A DNA stretch of 64,000 nucleotides from Enterococcus phoeniculicola ATCC BAA-412. Lineage in GTDB: Bacteria > Bacillota > Bacilli > Lactobacillales > Enterococcaceae. The position numbers and the translations under genes were made by a program. Shown here piece by piece: positions 43,982 to 52,116 of this stretch. The stretch is taken from assembly GCF_000407505.1 (NCBI RefSeq), contig NZ_ASWE01000003.1, positions 434,001 through 498,000 of the forward strand. Direction: 5' to 3'. The stretch's first letter is position 1. The number at the start of each line of letters is the position of its first letter. The notes beneath the pieces are model-generated. The model worked only from the letters and a program-made list of their open reading frames with translations. It made no database searches and had not been told where the DNA came from.

Positions 43982-44920
43982 ATGAATATACAGAACAAAC
44001 AACTGAATTTACTCATTGGCTGTGGGCTGATAATTTCTTGTCTATTGGCTCTATTTGGCATCAGTCAATTTGGAGAGCATGTTCAAGCTGAAGAGAAAAG
44101 TAGTCTGCAGCTTCAGCAAAAAAAAGAAGCAGAGAAACAACAAGCGCAATTTAATCAAGAAGTTGAGACATTCTATCAGCAAATTCGTACATCAATCGAT
44201 GAGGAAGAAGCTTTAAATTATGAATCTATCGGGATTAGTTTTTATGATTTATCCAATGAACGAGAAATTTCACTAAACGGAGATGTTGTGTTCGAAGCAG
44301 CAAGTACAACGAAAGTGGCACTCGCTATGCTTATTGCTGATATGATTCAGCAAGGGGAGGTTTCGCGTGATAGTGAGCTTACCTATGAGTCAGAGGATTA
44401 TGAAGACGGGACAGGATTTATTGTCAATCACCAAATTGAAAAAAGCTATTCGATTGATACGCTGGTTAATTATATGTTAGTGTATTCAGATAATATTGCA
44501 ACCAACATGCTCTATCGAGAAGCTGGTGGAAGACCCGCAGCTAGAAAATTGATAAAAGAAAAGTATTTACCAGATTTTGATGCGACAGATAATTATCTAA
44601 CTGCAAACCAGGCAAGAGATTTACTTATTCAACTTTATGAAAATTTAGATGAGAATCCTTTGTATACAAAAATTATAGAATCATTACAGCAAACGGATTT
44701 TCCTGTTCGATTATCAACAGACCAAACGATAGGTCAATTAGCGCATAAAGTAGGATCAGTAAATAATAGTATCCATGATATTGGCTTGTTTAATGTAGAG
44801 CATCCCTATATACTGACATTTTATTCAACGGGACTTACAGATGCAGAAGAAGAAATTTCCAAGCTTTCAGATAAGATTTATCAATTAATGACACAAGAGT
44901 ATCCGATAGAAAGTAAATAA
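43982..44920 (+). CDS. class-A beta-lactamase-like serine hydrolase, membrane-anchored
   Basis: 312 residues from the ATG at 43982, after AAGGTGAGGCGG; the longer open frame upstream lies in the preceding gene. One N-terminal span (LLIGCGLIISCLLALFGI) is followed by a glutamine-rich coil. The catalytic domain has the SxxK motif STTK (Ser108, Lys111), SDN at 169-171 and a KxG-like HKVGS near 258. These are the three active-site motifs of class A beta-lactamases and low-molecular-weight penicillin-binding relatives. Family members act on peptidoglycan, beta-lactams or only bind. The Glu166 omega-loop residue could not be assigned with certainty. A strong terminator follows. Confidence 0.82.
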   Translation: MNIQNKQLNLLIGCGLIISCLLALFGISQFGEHVQAEEKSSLQLQQKKEAEKQQAQFNQEVETFYQQIRTSIDEEEALNYESIGISFYDLSNEREISLNGDVVFEAASTTKVALAMLIADMIQQGEVSRDSELTYESEDYEDGTGFIVNHQIEKSYSIDTLVNYMLVYSDNIATNMLYREAGGRPAARKLIKEKYLPDFDATDNYLTANQARDLLIQLYENLDENPLYTKIIESLQQTDFPVRLSTDQTIGQLAHKVGSVNNSIHDIGLFNVEHPYILTFYSTGLTDAEEEISKLSDKIYQLMTQEYPIESK

Positions 44921-44924
44921 AATA

Positions 44925-44979
44925 CCTGCTGACTTGTAAATGTATGTAGATAGATACTGACAAGTTAGCAGGCTTTTTT
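44925..44979 (+). terminator. intrinsic terminator after the serine hydrolase gene
   Basis: CCTGCTGACTTGTAA pairs with TGACAAGTTAGCAGG with two mismatches, followed by CTTTTTT. Confidence 0.8.
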
Positions 44980-45082
44980 AGAGAAAACGATTATGGTAAA
45001 ATAGAAGCGATAACCTGACTTCTTTTTGTAGCAACAGGTATTTGTGAAATCTTTAAATAAAAGAAAGCAACTGGGGGATATG

Positions 45083-45580
45083 ATGAATAATAATGATATT
45101 TTAATACGTTTACGCTACGCATTGGATTTGAAAAACCAAGAGATGCTGAAAATTTTTCAATTAGGCGGCATAAAAATGGATCAGGAAACACTAGGTGAGT
45201 TGTTAACAAAACAGCCAGCAGATGAAGATCTTCCTAGAGATGCTGTTTGTGATGCGAAAACACTAGAGTCATTTTTCAATGGGTTAATTATTTTTAAGCG
45301 TGGAAAACAAACAATTAAACCAGGAACGACACCGCCGAATCCTTTCCAAATAACGAATCAGGCGAGTGTAAATAATGTTCTTTTGAAAAAAGTTCGGATT
45401 GCTTTATCTATGACAAGTGATGATATTTTAGATGTTTTACGTTTAGCAGAGGTCTATGCATCGCCAAGTGAAATTAGCGCAATTTTACGAAAAGAAGGGC
45501 ATAGAAATTATGTGGCATGTGGGGATCGATATGCAAGAAACTTCTTAAAAGGATTAACCATTCGATATCGAGAAAATTAA
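45083..45580 (+). CDS. DUF1456 (YehS-like) protein
   Basis: 165 residues from the ATG at 45083, five bases after GGGGG; the ATG one codon earlier is also possible. Two tandem copies of the DUF1456 unit are seen: NNDILIRLRYALDLKNQEMLKIFQLGG (residues 2-28) and NNVLLKKVRIALSMTSDDILDVLRLAE (about 94-120), each followed by a helical segment ending in FLNGL-type sequence (ESFFNGLIIFKRG; RNFLKGLTIRYREN). Function unknown. Single-gene unit between two terminators. Confidence 0.8.
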   Translation: MNNNDILIRLRYALDLKNQEMLKIFQLGGIKMDQETLGELLTKQPADEDLPRDAVCDAKTLESFFNGLIIFKRGKQTIKPGTTPPNPFQITNQASVNNVLLKKVRIALSMTSDDILDVLRLAEVYASPSEISAILRKEGHRNYVACGDRYARNFLKGLTIRYREN

Positions 45581-45583
45581 AGT

Positions 45584-45623
45584 AAAGGCTTAAAAATGTG
45601 TGAAAAACATTTTTAAGCCTTTT
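45584..45623 (+). terminator. intrinsic terminator of the DUF1456 gene
   Basis: AAAGGCTTAAAAATGT pairs exactly with ACATTTTTAAGCCTTT around GTGAAAA. Confidence 0.88.
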
Positions 45624-45701
45624 ATACATAAGATTTATCAACTCAAAAGAGAACCTGTGATAAAATAAGAATTATCAAACATAGGAAAAGGTGGGATACT
45701 C

Positions 45702-46103
45702 TTGGAACAACTCGTCGACCAAGATTTATACATAACAATAACAGGCACACATCATTATTTTGGCATGAGTCCTTTTAAAGTAGGAAACTTTTTGTCTTTA
45801 GTAAAGGAGCCTGAAAATATTTTTGATGAAGAAGCAATTGCTGTTATGGCACCTGTGATTGGAAAAGTAGGATATGTTGCAAATAGCCCGCATACGCTTG
45901 CCAAAGGCTGTTTAAGTGGAGGAAGAATTTATGATTTATTACCAAATGAATGCTTGGTAATTCCTCGTTTCATCACGCAGACAAAAATTATTGCTCGCGT
46001 ACATCCCGATAAAAAGCTAGTGACGCACACTGAGATTACAATTGCAGATTCAAATGAATTTAGAGAAATGAGCGACTTTTACCGTAAATTAACTGAAGAA
46101 TAA
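45702..46103 (+). CDS. HIRAN-domain protein
   Basis: 133 residues from a TTG start after AAAAGGTGGG. It consists almost entirely of a HIRAN domain: LYITITGTHHYFGMSPFKVGNFLSLVKEPENIFDEEAIAVMAP...VGYVANSPHTLAKGC. HIRAN modules bind DNA ends or damaged DNA in larger eukaryotic helicases; stand-alone bacterial copies have no clear role. It lies 17 bases before the response-regulator gene and may share its transcript. Confidence 0.8.
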   Translation: MEQLVDQDLYITITGTHHYFGMSPFKVGNFLSLVKEPENIFDEEAIAVMAPVIGKVGYVANSPHTLAKGCLSGGRIYDLLPNECLVIPRFITQTKIIARVHPDKKLVTHTEITIADSNEFREMSDFYRKLTEE

Positions 46104-46120
46104 AAAAGTGAGGGAAGTAT

Positions 46121-46813
46121 ATGCACAATAAAATATATTTAGTTGAAGATGATGAAATGATTCGTCAAACCGTATCTACTGCGCTGGAAAAATGGGGATT
46201 TACTGTTTTTTGTGTAGAAAATTTTCAATATGTGATGGAGGAATTTCACGAGATTCAGCCAGACCTTGTTTTGATGGATATCTCACTTCCTTATTTCAAC
46301 GGGTATCATTGGTGTGAACAAATTCGAAAAGTATCTAATGTACCAACGATTTTTCTGTCTTCTGCGAGTGATAAGATGAATATTGTGATGGCGGTAAATA
46401 TTGGGGGCGACGATTTTATCAGCAAGCCCTTTGATTTAGATATATTAGTGGCAAAGGTGCAGGCTGTTTTAAGAAGAACGTATACCTTCAATGAACATGA
46501 TCAACAGGTTACCTATAAAGAATGGTCTCTAGAATTAGCAGAAAATCAGCTAGTTTATGGAGACCAAACACTTTCTTTGACTCCAAATGAAACCAAAATT
46601 CTGGCGTTGTTGTTTGCAACACCTGAAAAACCAGTCTCAAAGGAAGTCATTATGGAAAAACTCTGGGAAAGCGAAGAGTTTATCAGCAAAAATACGTTAA
46701 CAGTGAATGTAGCACGTTTGCGAAAAAAGCTGTCTGAACAAGGTATCCCATCGATTATTCAAACGGTGAAGGGGAAAGGCTATATTTTGGTGGCATCAGA
46801 TGAAGAAAAATAG
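46121..46813 (+). CDS. OmpR-type response regulator (BceR/GraR-like)
   Basis: 230 residues. The receiver domain has the acidic pair near DDE (residues 9-11), the phospho-acceptor Asp53 (LVLMDIS), and Lys in SKPFD near 104. The C-terminal winged helix includes LTPNETKILALLFATPEKPVSKEVIMEKLW and TVNVARLRKKL. It overlaps the kinase gene by 14 bases. Gene order RR-HK-ATPase-permease is the Bce-type peptide-antibiotic sensing module. It probably activates the transporter promoter at 47897-47940. Confidence 0.92.
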   Translation: MHNKIYLVEDDEMIRQTVSTALEKWGFTVFCVENFQYVMEEFHEIQPDLVLMDISLPYFNGYHWCEQIRKVSNVPTIFLSSASDKMNIVMAVNIGGDDFISKPFDLDILVAKVQAVLRRTYTFNEHDQQVTYKEWSLELAENQLVYGDQTLSLTPNETKILALLFATPEKPVSKEVIMEKLWESEEFISKNTLTVNVARLRKKLSEQGIPSIIQTVKGKGYILVASDEEK

Positions 46814-47801
46814 TGCATTTATTGGTCAACTGATTCGTGATTATATCTGGCAGATACTTCTTTATGTGCTGATTCTTGGGTTAGTGACGGTCACGTTTTA
46901 TCTCCATAATCTTCCCTGGACAGCTTATCAAGATGCCATTTTATTTTCATTTCCTCTCGTATTCGGACTGTTTATTATAAAGGTGAGCGTGGATTGGTAC
47001 AAGCACAAAAAGCTTCAACGTTTAGCTGAAAAGGACTGGCAAGTGGAGTCTCTTGATGAGCTTCCTAGGCAAACCCTTTTAGAAAACGATTATGCGCGCT
47101 TGTTAGAAAGTCTATCGAATAGAGTCGGGCAAATCAGCTATCAAAAAGAGCAACAGCAAACAGAACTAATCGACTACTATGCGCTGTGGAGCCATCAAAT
47201 AAAAACCCCATTAGCAGCCTTGGACTTAATGATTCAGGTAGAGGAGAGTCCTAGAAAAAAAGAACTGAAAAATGAAATTTTTAAAATACAGCAATACCTA
47301 GATATGATGCTTCAATATTTACGTATGGAGTCGATGGAAAATGATTTTGTTTTTAGAGAGCTATCTTTAGAACAGGTAGTGAAGCCTATCATAAGAAAAT
47401 TTGCTCCCTTTTTTATTGAAAAGGACTTAGAGCTTGATTTGCAAATTGAAAATGTTCATCTAGTATCTGATGAAAAATGGTTGAGCTTTATTTTGGAACA
47501 GATTATTTTTAACGGAATCAAATATACAAAAACAGGGAAACTCACGATTAAAAGTGAAACGCCGTACTCTTTTATGATTCGTGATACAGGACAGGGAATC
47601 CTTGAAGAGGACATTCCTCGTGTATTTGAAAAAGGGTATACAGGTCTCAATGGACGAACAAATCAAAAGGCAACAGGTTTAGGCTTGTATATGAGTAAAG
47701 AAATTGCAGACAAGTTAGGAATTCAACTGACATTAACCTCTAAGATTGGAAACGGGACAAGTGTCCTATTTTCTTGGAATCAAGCTGGAAGTAAAGAATA
47801 A
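46800..47801 (+). CDS. intramembrane-sensing histidine kinase (BceS/GraS-like)
   Basis: 333 residues. Two N-terminal spans (about 14-34 and 42-62) are separated by only a few residues, so there is no sensor domain of its own. In Bce systems the transporter senses the peptide and signals to the kinase. The H-box is LWSHQIKTPLAAL with His132. The ATPase domain has N-box EQIIFNGIKYT, G1 DTGQGI, F-box and G2 GLGLYMSK. A terminator separates it from the transporter genes. Confidence 0.92.
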   Translation: MKKNSAFIGQLIRDYIWQILLYVLILGLVTVTFYLHNLPWTAYQDAILFSFPLVFGLFIIKVSVDWYKHKKLQRLAEKDWQVESLDELPRQTLLENDYARLLESLSNRVGQISYQKEQQQTELIDYYALWSHQIKTPLAALDLMIQVEESPRKKELKNEIFKIQQYLDMMLQYLRMESMENDFVFRELSLEQVVKPIIRKFAPFFIEKDLELDLQIENVHLVSDEKWLSFILEQIIFNGIKYTKTGKLTIKSETPYSFMIRDTGQGILEEDIPRVFEKGYTGLNGRTNQKATGLGLYMSKEIADKLGIQLTLTSKIGNGTSVLFSWNQAGSKE

Positions 47802-47807
47802 ATTCAA

Positions 47808-47888
47808 AAAGCTGTGAAGACATACTCACTTGGTTCTCAGAGTTACCTATCTCTGCTTTGCCACGTAAATGTTTTCCAGCTTTTTTCA
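47808..47888 (+). terminator. terminator between kinase and transporter genes
   Basis: AAAAAGCTG...GACAT pairs with ATGT...CCAGCTTTTT around a long loop, followed by six Ts. Confidence 0.7.
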
Positions 47889-47896
47889 TGTAGTCC

Positions 47897-47940
47897 TACA
47901 AAAATGTAAGCTTGTAGCATAGAACTGTTGGTGGTATGAA
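47897..47940 (+). promoter_or_regulatory. BceR-type operator and promoter of the transporter genes
   Basis: TACA-AAAA-TGTA at 47897-47908 matches the BceR-type inverted repeat (TNACA-N4-TGTNA). It sits four bases upstream of -35 TTGTAG (47912-47917), with a 17-base spacer and -10 TATGAA (47935-47940). This placement fits activation by the phosphorylated regulator. Confidence 0.65.
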
Positions 47941-47989
47941 AGGCTGGTTCTTAGTAGACTAAAAGAGAACAACAGGAGGAGGAACCACT

Positions 47990-48748
47990 ATGGCATTTTT
48001 ACAAGTGAATCATATTCAAAAAATTTATAGCAGTCGTCACCAAGCAACACAAGTAGAGGCATTAAAAGATGTTACTTTCAGCGTGGAAGAAGGAGAGTAC
48101 ATTGCCATTATGGGTGAATCGGGGTCTGGAAAGAGTACGTTACTAAACATTCTCGCGACACTAGACAAAGCTACAAAAGGCGAGGTTCTATTAGAAAGTC
48201 AGGAGCTTAGTCAAATTCCAGAAGGCAAACTTGCACAGTATCGACGGGAGCATCTGGGGTTTGTTTTTCAGGATTTCAATTTGTTAGATACCTTTAGTGT
48301 ACGAGATAATATTTTTTTACCACTCGTTTTATCTAGAGTAAAAGTACAAGAAATGGAAAAACGCTTGAAGCCTTTAGCTATATCTTTAAAGATTACAGAG
48401 TTGCTAGATAAGTATCCTTATGAAATTTCTGGCGGACAAAAACAACGAGTTGCGGTTGCTCGTGCCTTGATTACAAATCCAGATTTGGTTTTAGCTGATG
48501 AACCAACAGGGGCGTTAGATTCCCGTTCGGCGGATTCTTTACTTGAGTTATTTGAGGACGTGAATGAAAAAGGTCAAACTATCTTGATGGTTACCCACAG
48601 TGCTTTGGCTGCAAGCCACGCAAATCGTGTTCTATTTATTAAAGACGGGCAAGTCTTCCATCAAATTTATCGTGGGCAGCAAAATAATCAGGAGTTTTTA
48701 CAGAGTATTAATGATACTATGACCGTCCTGCTTACAAAGGGGGCGTAA
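47990..48748 (+). CDS. ABC transporter ATP-binding protein, BceA-like
   Basis: 252 residues of the MacB/LolD class. Walker [10 protein letters not shown] near residue 41, Q-loop [18 protein letters not shown], signature [15 protein letters not shown], Walker [13 protein letters not shown], and switch VTHS. BceA-type ATPases power removal of bacitracin, nisin or similar peptides from lipid targets. Preceded by AGGAGGAGG and followed three bases later by the large permease gene. Confidence 0.93.
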   Translation: MAFLQVNHIQKIYSSRHQATQVEALKDVTFSVEEGEYIAIMGESGSGKSTLLNILATLDKATKGEVLLESQELSQIPEGKLAQYRREHLGFVFQDFNLLDTFSVRDNIFLPLVLSRVKVQEMEKRLKPLAISLKITELLDKYPYEISGGQKQRVAVARALITNPDLVLADEPTGALDSRSADSLLELFEDVNEKGQTILMVTHSALAASHANRVLFIKDGQVFHQIYRGQQNNQEFLQSINDTMTVLLTKGA

Positions 48749-48751
48749 GAC

Positions 48752-50755
48752 ATGTTTTATTTGAAATTAAGCTGGAACAATCTAAAAAAGAATAAAACTA
48801 CCTATCTTCCGTTCTTGCTTTCAATGATTTTTTTAGTCATCCTGAATTTATTAATGCAGGTGATGATTGGAAACAAAGGAATGCAGACAATTCCAAGAGC
48901 AGCAACAGTTCAAAGCATTTTTGGTTTTGGAAATAATGTTGTAATGATTTTTTCTCTTATCTTTGCATTTTATACGAACAGCTTTCTTATTAAACAGCGA
49001 AAAAAAGAGCTTGGCTTGTATAATATTTTAGGGCTAGGTAAGAGTTCGCTAGGCTTTATGCTGTTTGTAGAAACAATGCTGAGCATGGTAATTGTGCTGA
49101 TTACAGGAATAATGAGTGGCACAATTTTTTCGAAATTTTTATTTTTAGTGATGAAAAAGATGACCGGTTTTGGTGAGGATTTCGTCTTTCAGCTTTCTAC
49201 AACTATGTTTGTTTCTGTTTTTATTTTATTTGCAGGTATTTTTGCTATCTTGTTTTTCTATAATTTTATACAAGTGATAAAAACTAATCCCATTGAGTTG
49301 TTGCACGGAGGACAAACGGGCGAAAAAGAACCCAAATCTAGATGGATTTTGTCGTTGGCAGGTGTGGGCTTATTGGGCACAGGTTACTATTTGTCGCTCA
49401 CGATTCAGTCACCAGTTGAAGCCATACAAATCTTCTTTCTAGCGATTGTTTTTGTAATTGTAGGTACCTATCTTTTAGCGATAACAGGTAGTGTTACTTT
49501 ATTGAAATTTTTAAAAAATAGAAAAAACTATTACTATAATCCAAAGCATTTTGTGAACGTTTCAGGAATGATTTATCGGATGAAACAAAATGGGGCGGGA
49601 CTTGCTAGTATTTGTATTCTTTGCACAATGGTGTTGGTGACCGTTTCTTCGACAGCGGGACTGTACTTTGGAAAGGAAAATGTGTTACGAGGACGAAATC
49701 CATTTGATGCTTCAATTACCACGCAGGGAAAAGTACCAGAAATTCAAGAAACATTTGAAACTCTTGCAAAAAAGAATCATCTTGAAGTGACAAAAAGTTT
49801 TTATTTAGAGCTTCCAAGTAGTATTGGTGTTATAAAAAAAGGAACCACAGTGATACCTATGAAACAAGGAGAAATGAACTTTTCTTCATTTGCGCTTCTT
49901 CAGTTTATCCCACTTGATGAATACAACCGTCTAACAGGTGAAAAACAGACTATTTCAGAAAATGAGGTGCTCGTATACGGAGTAGCGGGAGAGTTTGAGG
50001 GAGAGGAAATTCAATTTCCTGAAACCACAGTAAAAATAAAACAGCGCATAAAAACGATTAATTTTCTGCCAAGTATAGCGGCTATCTCTCAAGCCTTTTT
50101 AATTGTTACTCCCTCGTCAGAGATTTCTAATCAGCTAATTAAGCAAATTGAATTACCTGAAAACTATGAGAAGTCAATTCAGCTTCAATCAGAGATGGCT
50201 GGAGATTTTAAGGGGACACAGGAAAATCGTATGGCGTTTATTCAAGCGATGGAAAAATATACAAAACAGCTGAATCAGCCAGAAAGAACGGATTTACCAA
50301 AGCCAAGTATGGCCTATGCAGAATTTTCTTCCATTGATATGGATCGATTAGAGACCAATGCCTTTGTTGGCGGATTTTTATTTATCGGGTTAATTTTTGG
50401 GCTCAGTTTTACTTTAGCTACGGCGTTAATTATTTATTATAAACAGATATCAGAAGGCTATAGCGATGCACGAAGATTTGAAATTATGCAAAAGGTTGGG
50501 ATGAGTCACAAAGAAGTACGTCAAACTATTGTCAGTCAAATTTTAATGGTCTTTTTGTTTCCTATTACATTAGCGGCAATTCATCTAGCGTTTGCCCTGC
50601 CAATCATTCGTAAAATACTTGTGTTGTTTGGTTTGACAGATAACCAGCTCATCACTATCGTAACAGTGATTTCGGTTGTACTATTTACCGCTTGCTACCT
50701 ATTAGTTTATCTGTTTACGTCAAAAGTTTATTATCGAATTGTAGAAAGAAAATAA
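48752..50755 (+). CDS. ABC transporter permease, BceB-like (FtsX family)
   Basis: 667 residues with ten predicted spans: four in the first 260 residues and three at the end are clearest. The large outside domain of about 200 residues lies around 310-520. That extracellular loop is the hallmark of BceB/VraG permeases and is the likely peptide-sensing part. The N-terminus YLKLSWNNLKKNKTTYLPFLLSM is typical. It probably gives both sensing (through the kinase) and resistance to cell-wall-active peptides. The intergenic repeat follows. Confidence 0.9.
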   Translation: MFYLKLSWNNLKKNKTTYLPFLLSMIFLVILNLLMQVMIGNKGMQTIPRAATVQSIFGFGNNVVMIFSLIFAFYTNSFLIKQRKKELGLYNILGLGKSSLGFMLFVETMLSMVIVLITGIMSGTIFSKFLFLVMKKMTGFGEDFVFQLSTTMFVSVFILFAGIFAILFFYNFIQVIKTNPIELLHGGQTGEKEPKSRWILSLAGVGLLGTGYYLSLTIQSPVEAIQIFFLAIVFVIVGTYLLAITGSVTLLKFLKNRKNYYYNPKHFVNVSGMIYRMKQNGAGLASICILCTMVLVTVSSTAGLYFGKENVLRGRNPFDASITTQGKVPEIQETFETLAKKNHLEVTKSFYLELPSSIGVIKKGTTVIPMKQGEMNFSSFALLQFIPLDEYNRLTGEKQTISENEVLVYGVAGEFEGEEIQFPETTVKIKQRIKTINFLPSIAAISQAFLIVTPSSEISNQLIKQIELPENYEKSIQLQSEMAGDFKGTQENRMAFIQAMEKYTKQLNQPERTDLPKPSMAYAEFSSIDMDRLETNAFVGGFLFIGLIFGLSFTLATALIIYYKQISEGYSDARRFEIMQKVGMSHKEVRQTIVSQILMVFLFPITLAAIHLAFALPIIRKILVLFGLTDNQLITIVTVISVVLFTACYLLVYLFTSKVYYRIVERK

Positions 50756-50760
50756 GAAGA

Positions 50761-50820
50761 TGAGGGTGGGGTATAACTAATTAAGTTATACCCCACCTTT
50801 GTAAAATCTTAATAAACGGC
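50761..50820 (-). repeat. intergenic repeat family, copy 3 (short, inverted)
   Basis: The reverse complement reads GCCGTTTATTAAGATTTTAC, then AAAGGTGGGG, TATAACTTAATTAGTTATA, CCCCACC. This matches the last part of copies 1 and 2. It lies between the convergent permease and thioesterase genes. Its hairpin may serve as a terminator for both. Confidence 0.8.
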
Positions 50821-50847
50821 AAAAAAATGAACTCGTCTTACTCTCAA

Positions 50848-51285
50848 TTATTCTCCACGTGTCTGCTCATAATACTCTTCAAAAATCTGATGAATCTGTG
50901 GATGGGTCTTTTTCAGACGAATTAGACGCTGTGTTTCAGCAGATAAAAAGCAGTGGCTGCTGGTACCGGTAGTCAATACTTTTTCACTATTTTCTGGATG
51001 AATCGTATAGTCAAATGTGAGTCTTGTGCCTGTATAGGACTGAATGGAGATGGCAATCCGAATATCATCACCAAATCGAATCATTTCTTTATAGGTACAA
51101 GAAACATCCAGCACAGGAATAATAATTCCTGCCTCTTCAATTTCCTTATAGCTACAGCCAAGATAATTCAGCAGCTGAACTCTGGCTTCTTCAAACCAGC
51201 GAATGTAGTTGGAATGATGAACAATCCCCATCTGATCTGTTTCATAGTAATGCGGGCTTCTTAGATAGCCGGGGTAAGTTGACAT
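50848..51285 (-). CDS. acyl-CoA thioesterase, 4HBT/YbgC family
   Basis: 145 residues of the hotdog fold. The active-site region YETDQMGIVHHSNYIRWFEEARVQLLNYLG (Asp near residue 18, with HxxY/N after it) is the 4-hydroxybenzoyl-CoA thioesterase signature; YKEMIRFGDDIRIAIS and LTTGTSSHCFL follow. It hydrolyses an acyl-CoA or acyl-ACP thioester in the cytoplasm; chain preference unknown. It is divergent from ahpC across 254 bases. Confidence 0.88.
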   Translation of the reverse strand: MSTYPGYLRSPHYYETDQMGIVHHSNYIRWFEEARVQLLNYLGCSYKEIEEAGIIIPVLDVSCTYKEMIRFGDDIRIAISIQSYTGTRLTFDYTIHPENSEKVLTTGTSSHCFLSAETQRLIRLKKTHPQIHQIFEEYYEQTRGE

Positions 51286-51351
51286 AGATAGCTCTCCTTT
51301 TCTACTTTACTAAAACTAGCATAACGAGAATTAAAAAAGAAAGCAAGTTGA

Positions 51352-51402
51352 AAAAAATTATCATTCTCAATAATAAACTCCAATTGAGAATATCAATGTT
51401 TT
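51352..51402. promoter_or_regulatory. ATTCTCAAT...ATTGAGAAT inverted repeat (Fur/PerR-like)
   Basis: AATTATCATTCTCAAT and ATTGAGAATATCAAT lie as an inverted pair about 60-110 bases upstream of the ahpC -35. The halves resemble the Fur-type box found at 58198 (TGAGAATGAT core). A canonical PerR box is not seen. Regulation by a Fur-family protein is possible. Confidence 0.4.
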
Positions 51403-51460
51403 GTATACGTATGTTTGGGAATATAATTTCAGAATAATTTAAATTAATTCTAAAAAGCTA

Positions 51461-51489
51461 TTGACTTTTCAACCGATAAAAGGAATAAT
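51461..51489 (+). promoter_or_regulatory. promoter of ahpC-ahpF
   Basis: -35 TTGACT at 51461-51466, 17-base spacer, -10 AATAAT at 51484-51489. Confidence 0.65.
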
Positions 51490-51539
51490 TTTAGTATAGT
51501 TGTTACTATAGAATTTATATTATCTGGGAGGAAAAATAC

Positions 51540-52103
51540 ATGTCATTAATTGGAAAAGAAATCGAAGAATTTGCAGCAAAAGCATTTCACAAGGGAGAAT
51601 TTATTGATATTCAGTCAGAAGATTTAAAAGGTCACTGGAGTGTTGTTTGTTTCTACCCAGCCGATTTTACATTTGTATGTCCGACTGAATTAGAAGATTT
51701 ACAAGAACAATATGGTACATTAAAAGACTTAGGTGTGGAAGTTTATTCTGTTTCAACAGATACACACTTTACACATAAAGCTTGGCATGATCATTCTGAT
51801 GCGATTAGTAAAATTGAATATATTATGATTGGTGACCCAAATCATAAAATTACACAAATTTTTGATGTATTGGATGAAGAAGAAGGACTAGCACAACGTG
51901 GCACATTTATTATTGATCCTGATGGTATCGTTCAAAGTATGGAAATCAATGCAGATGGTATTGGACGCGATGCCAGCATTTTAGTTGATAAGATTAAAGC
52001 GGCTCAATATGTTCGTAGTCATCCAGGTGAAGTGTGTCCTGCAAAATGGAAAGAAGGCGCTGAAACATTGAAACCTAGCTTAGATCTTGTAGGAAAGATT
52101 TAA
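51540..52103 (+). CDS. ahpC: alkyl hydroperoxide reductase peroxiredoxin subunit
   Basis: 187 residues, the standard length. The peroxidatic Cys lies in [18 protein letters not shown] near residue 47, and the resolving Cys in [13 protein letters not shown] near 166. The enzyme reduces hydrogen peroxide and organic peroxides and is itself reduced by AhpF. TGGGAGG precedes the ATG. ahpF starts 13 bases after its end. GlpO in this window makes hydrogen peroxide, so the enzyme has a clear role during glycerol use. Confidence 0.97.
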   Translation: MSLIGKEIEEFAAKAFHKGEFIDIQSEDLKGHWSVVCFYPADFTFVCPTELEDLQEQYGTLKDLGVEVYSVSTDTHFTHKAWHDHSDAISKIEYIMIGDPNHKITQIFDVLDEEEGLAQRGTFIIDPDGIVQSMEINADGIGRDASILVDKIKAAQYVRSHPGEVCPAKWKEGAETLKPSLDLVGKI

Positions 52104-52116
52104 GGGGGAGAATAGA

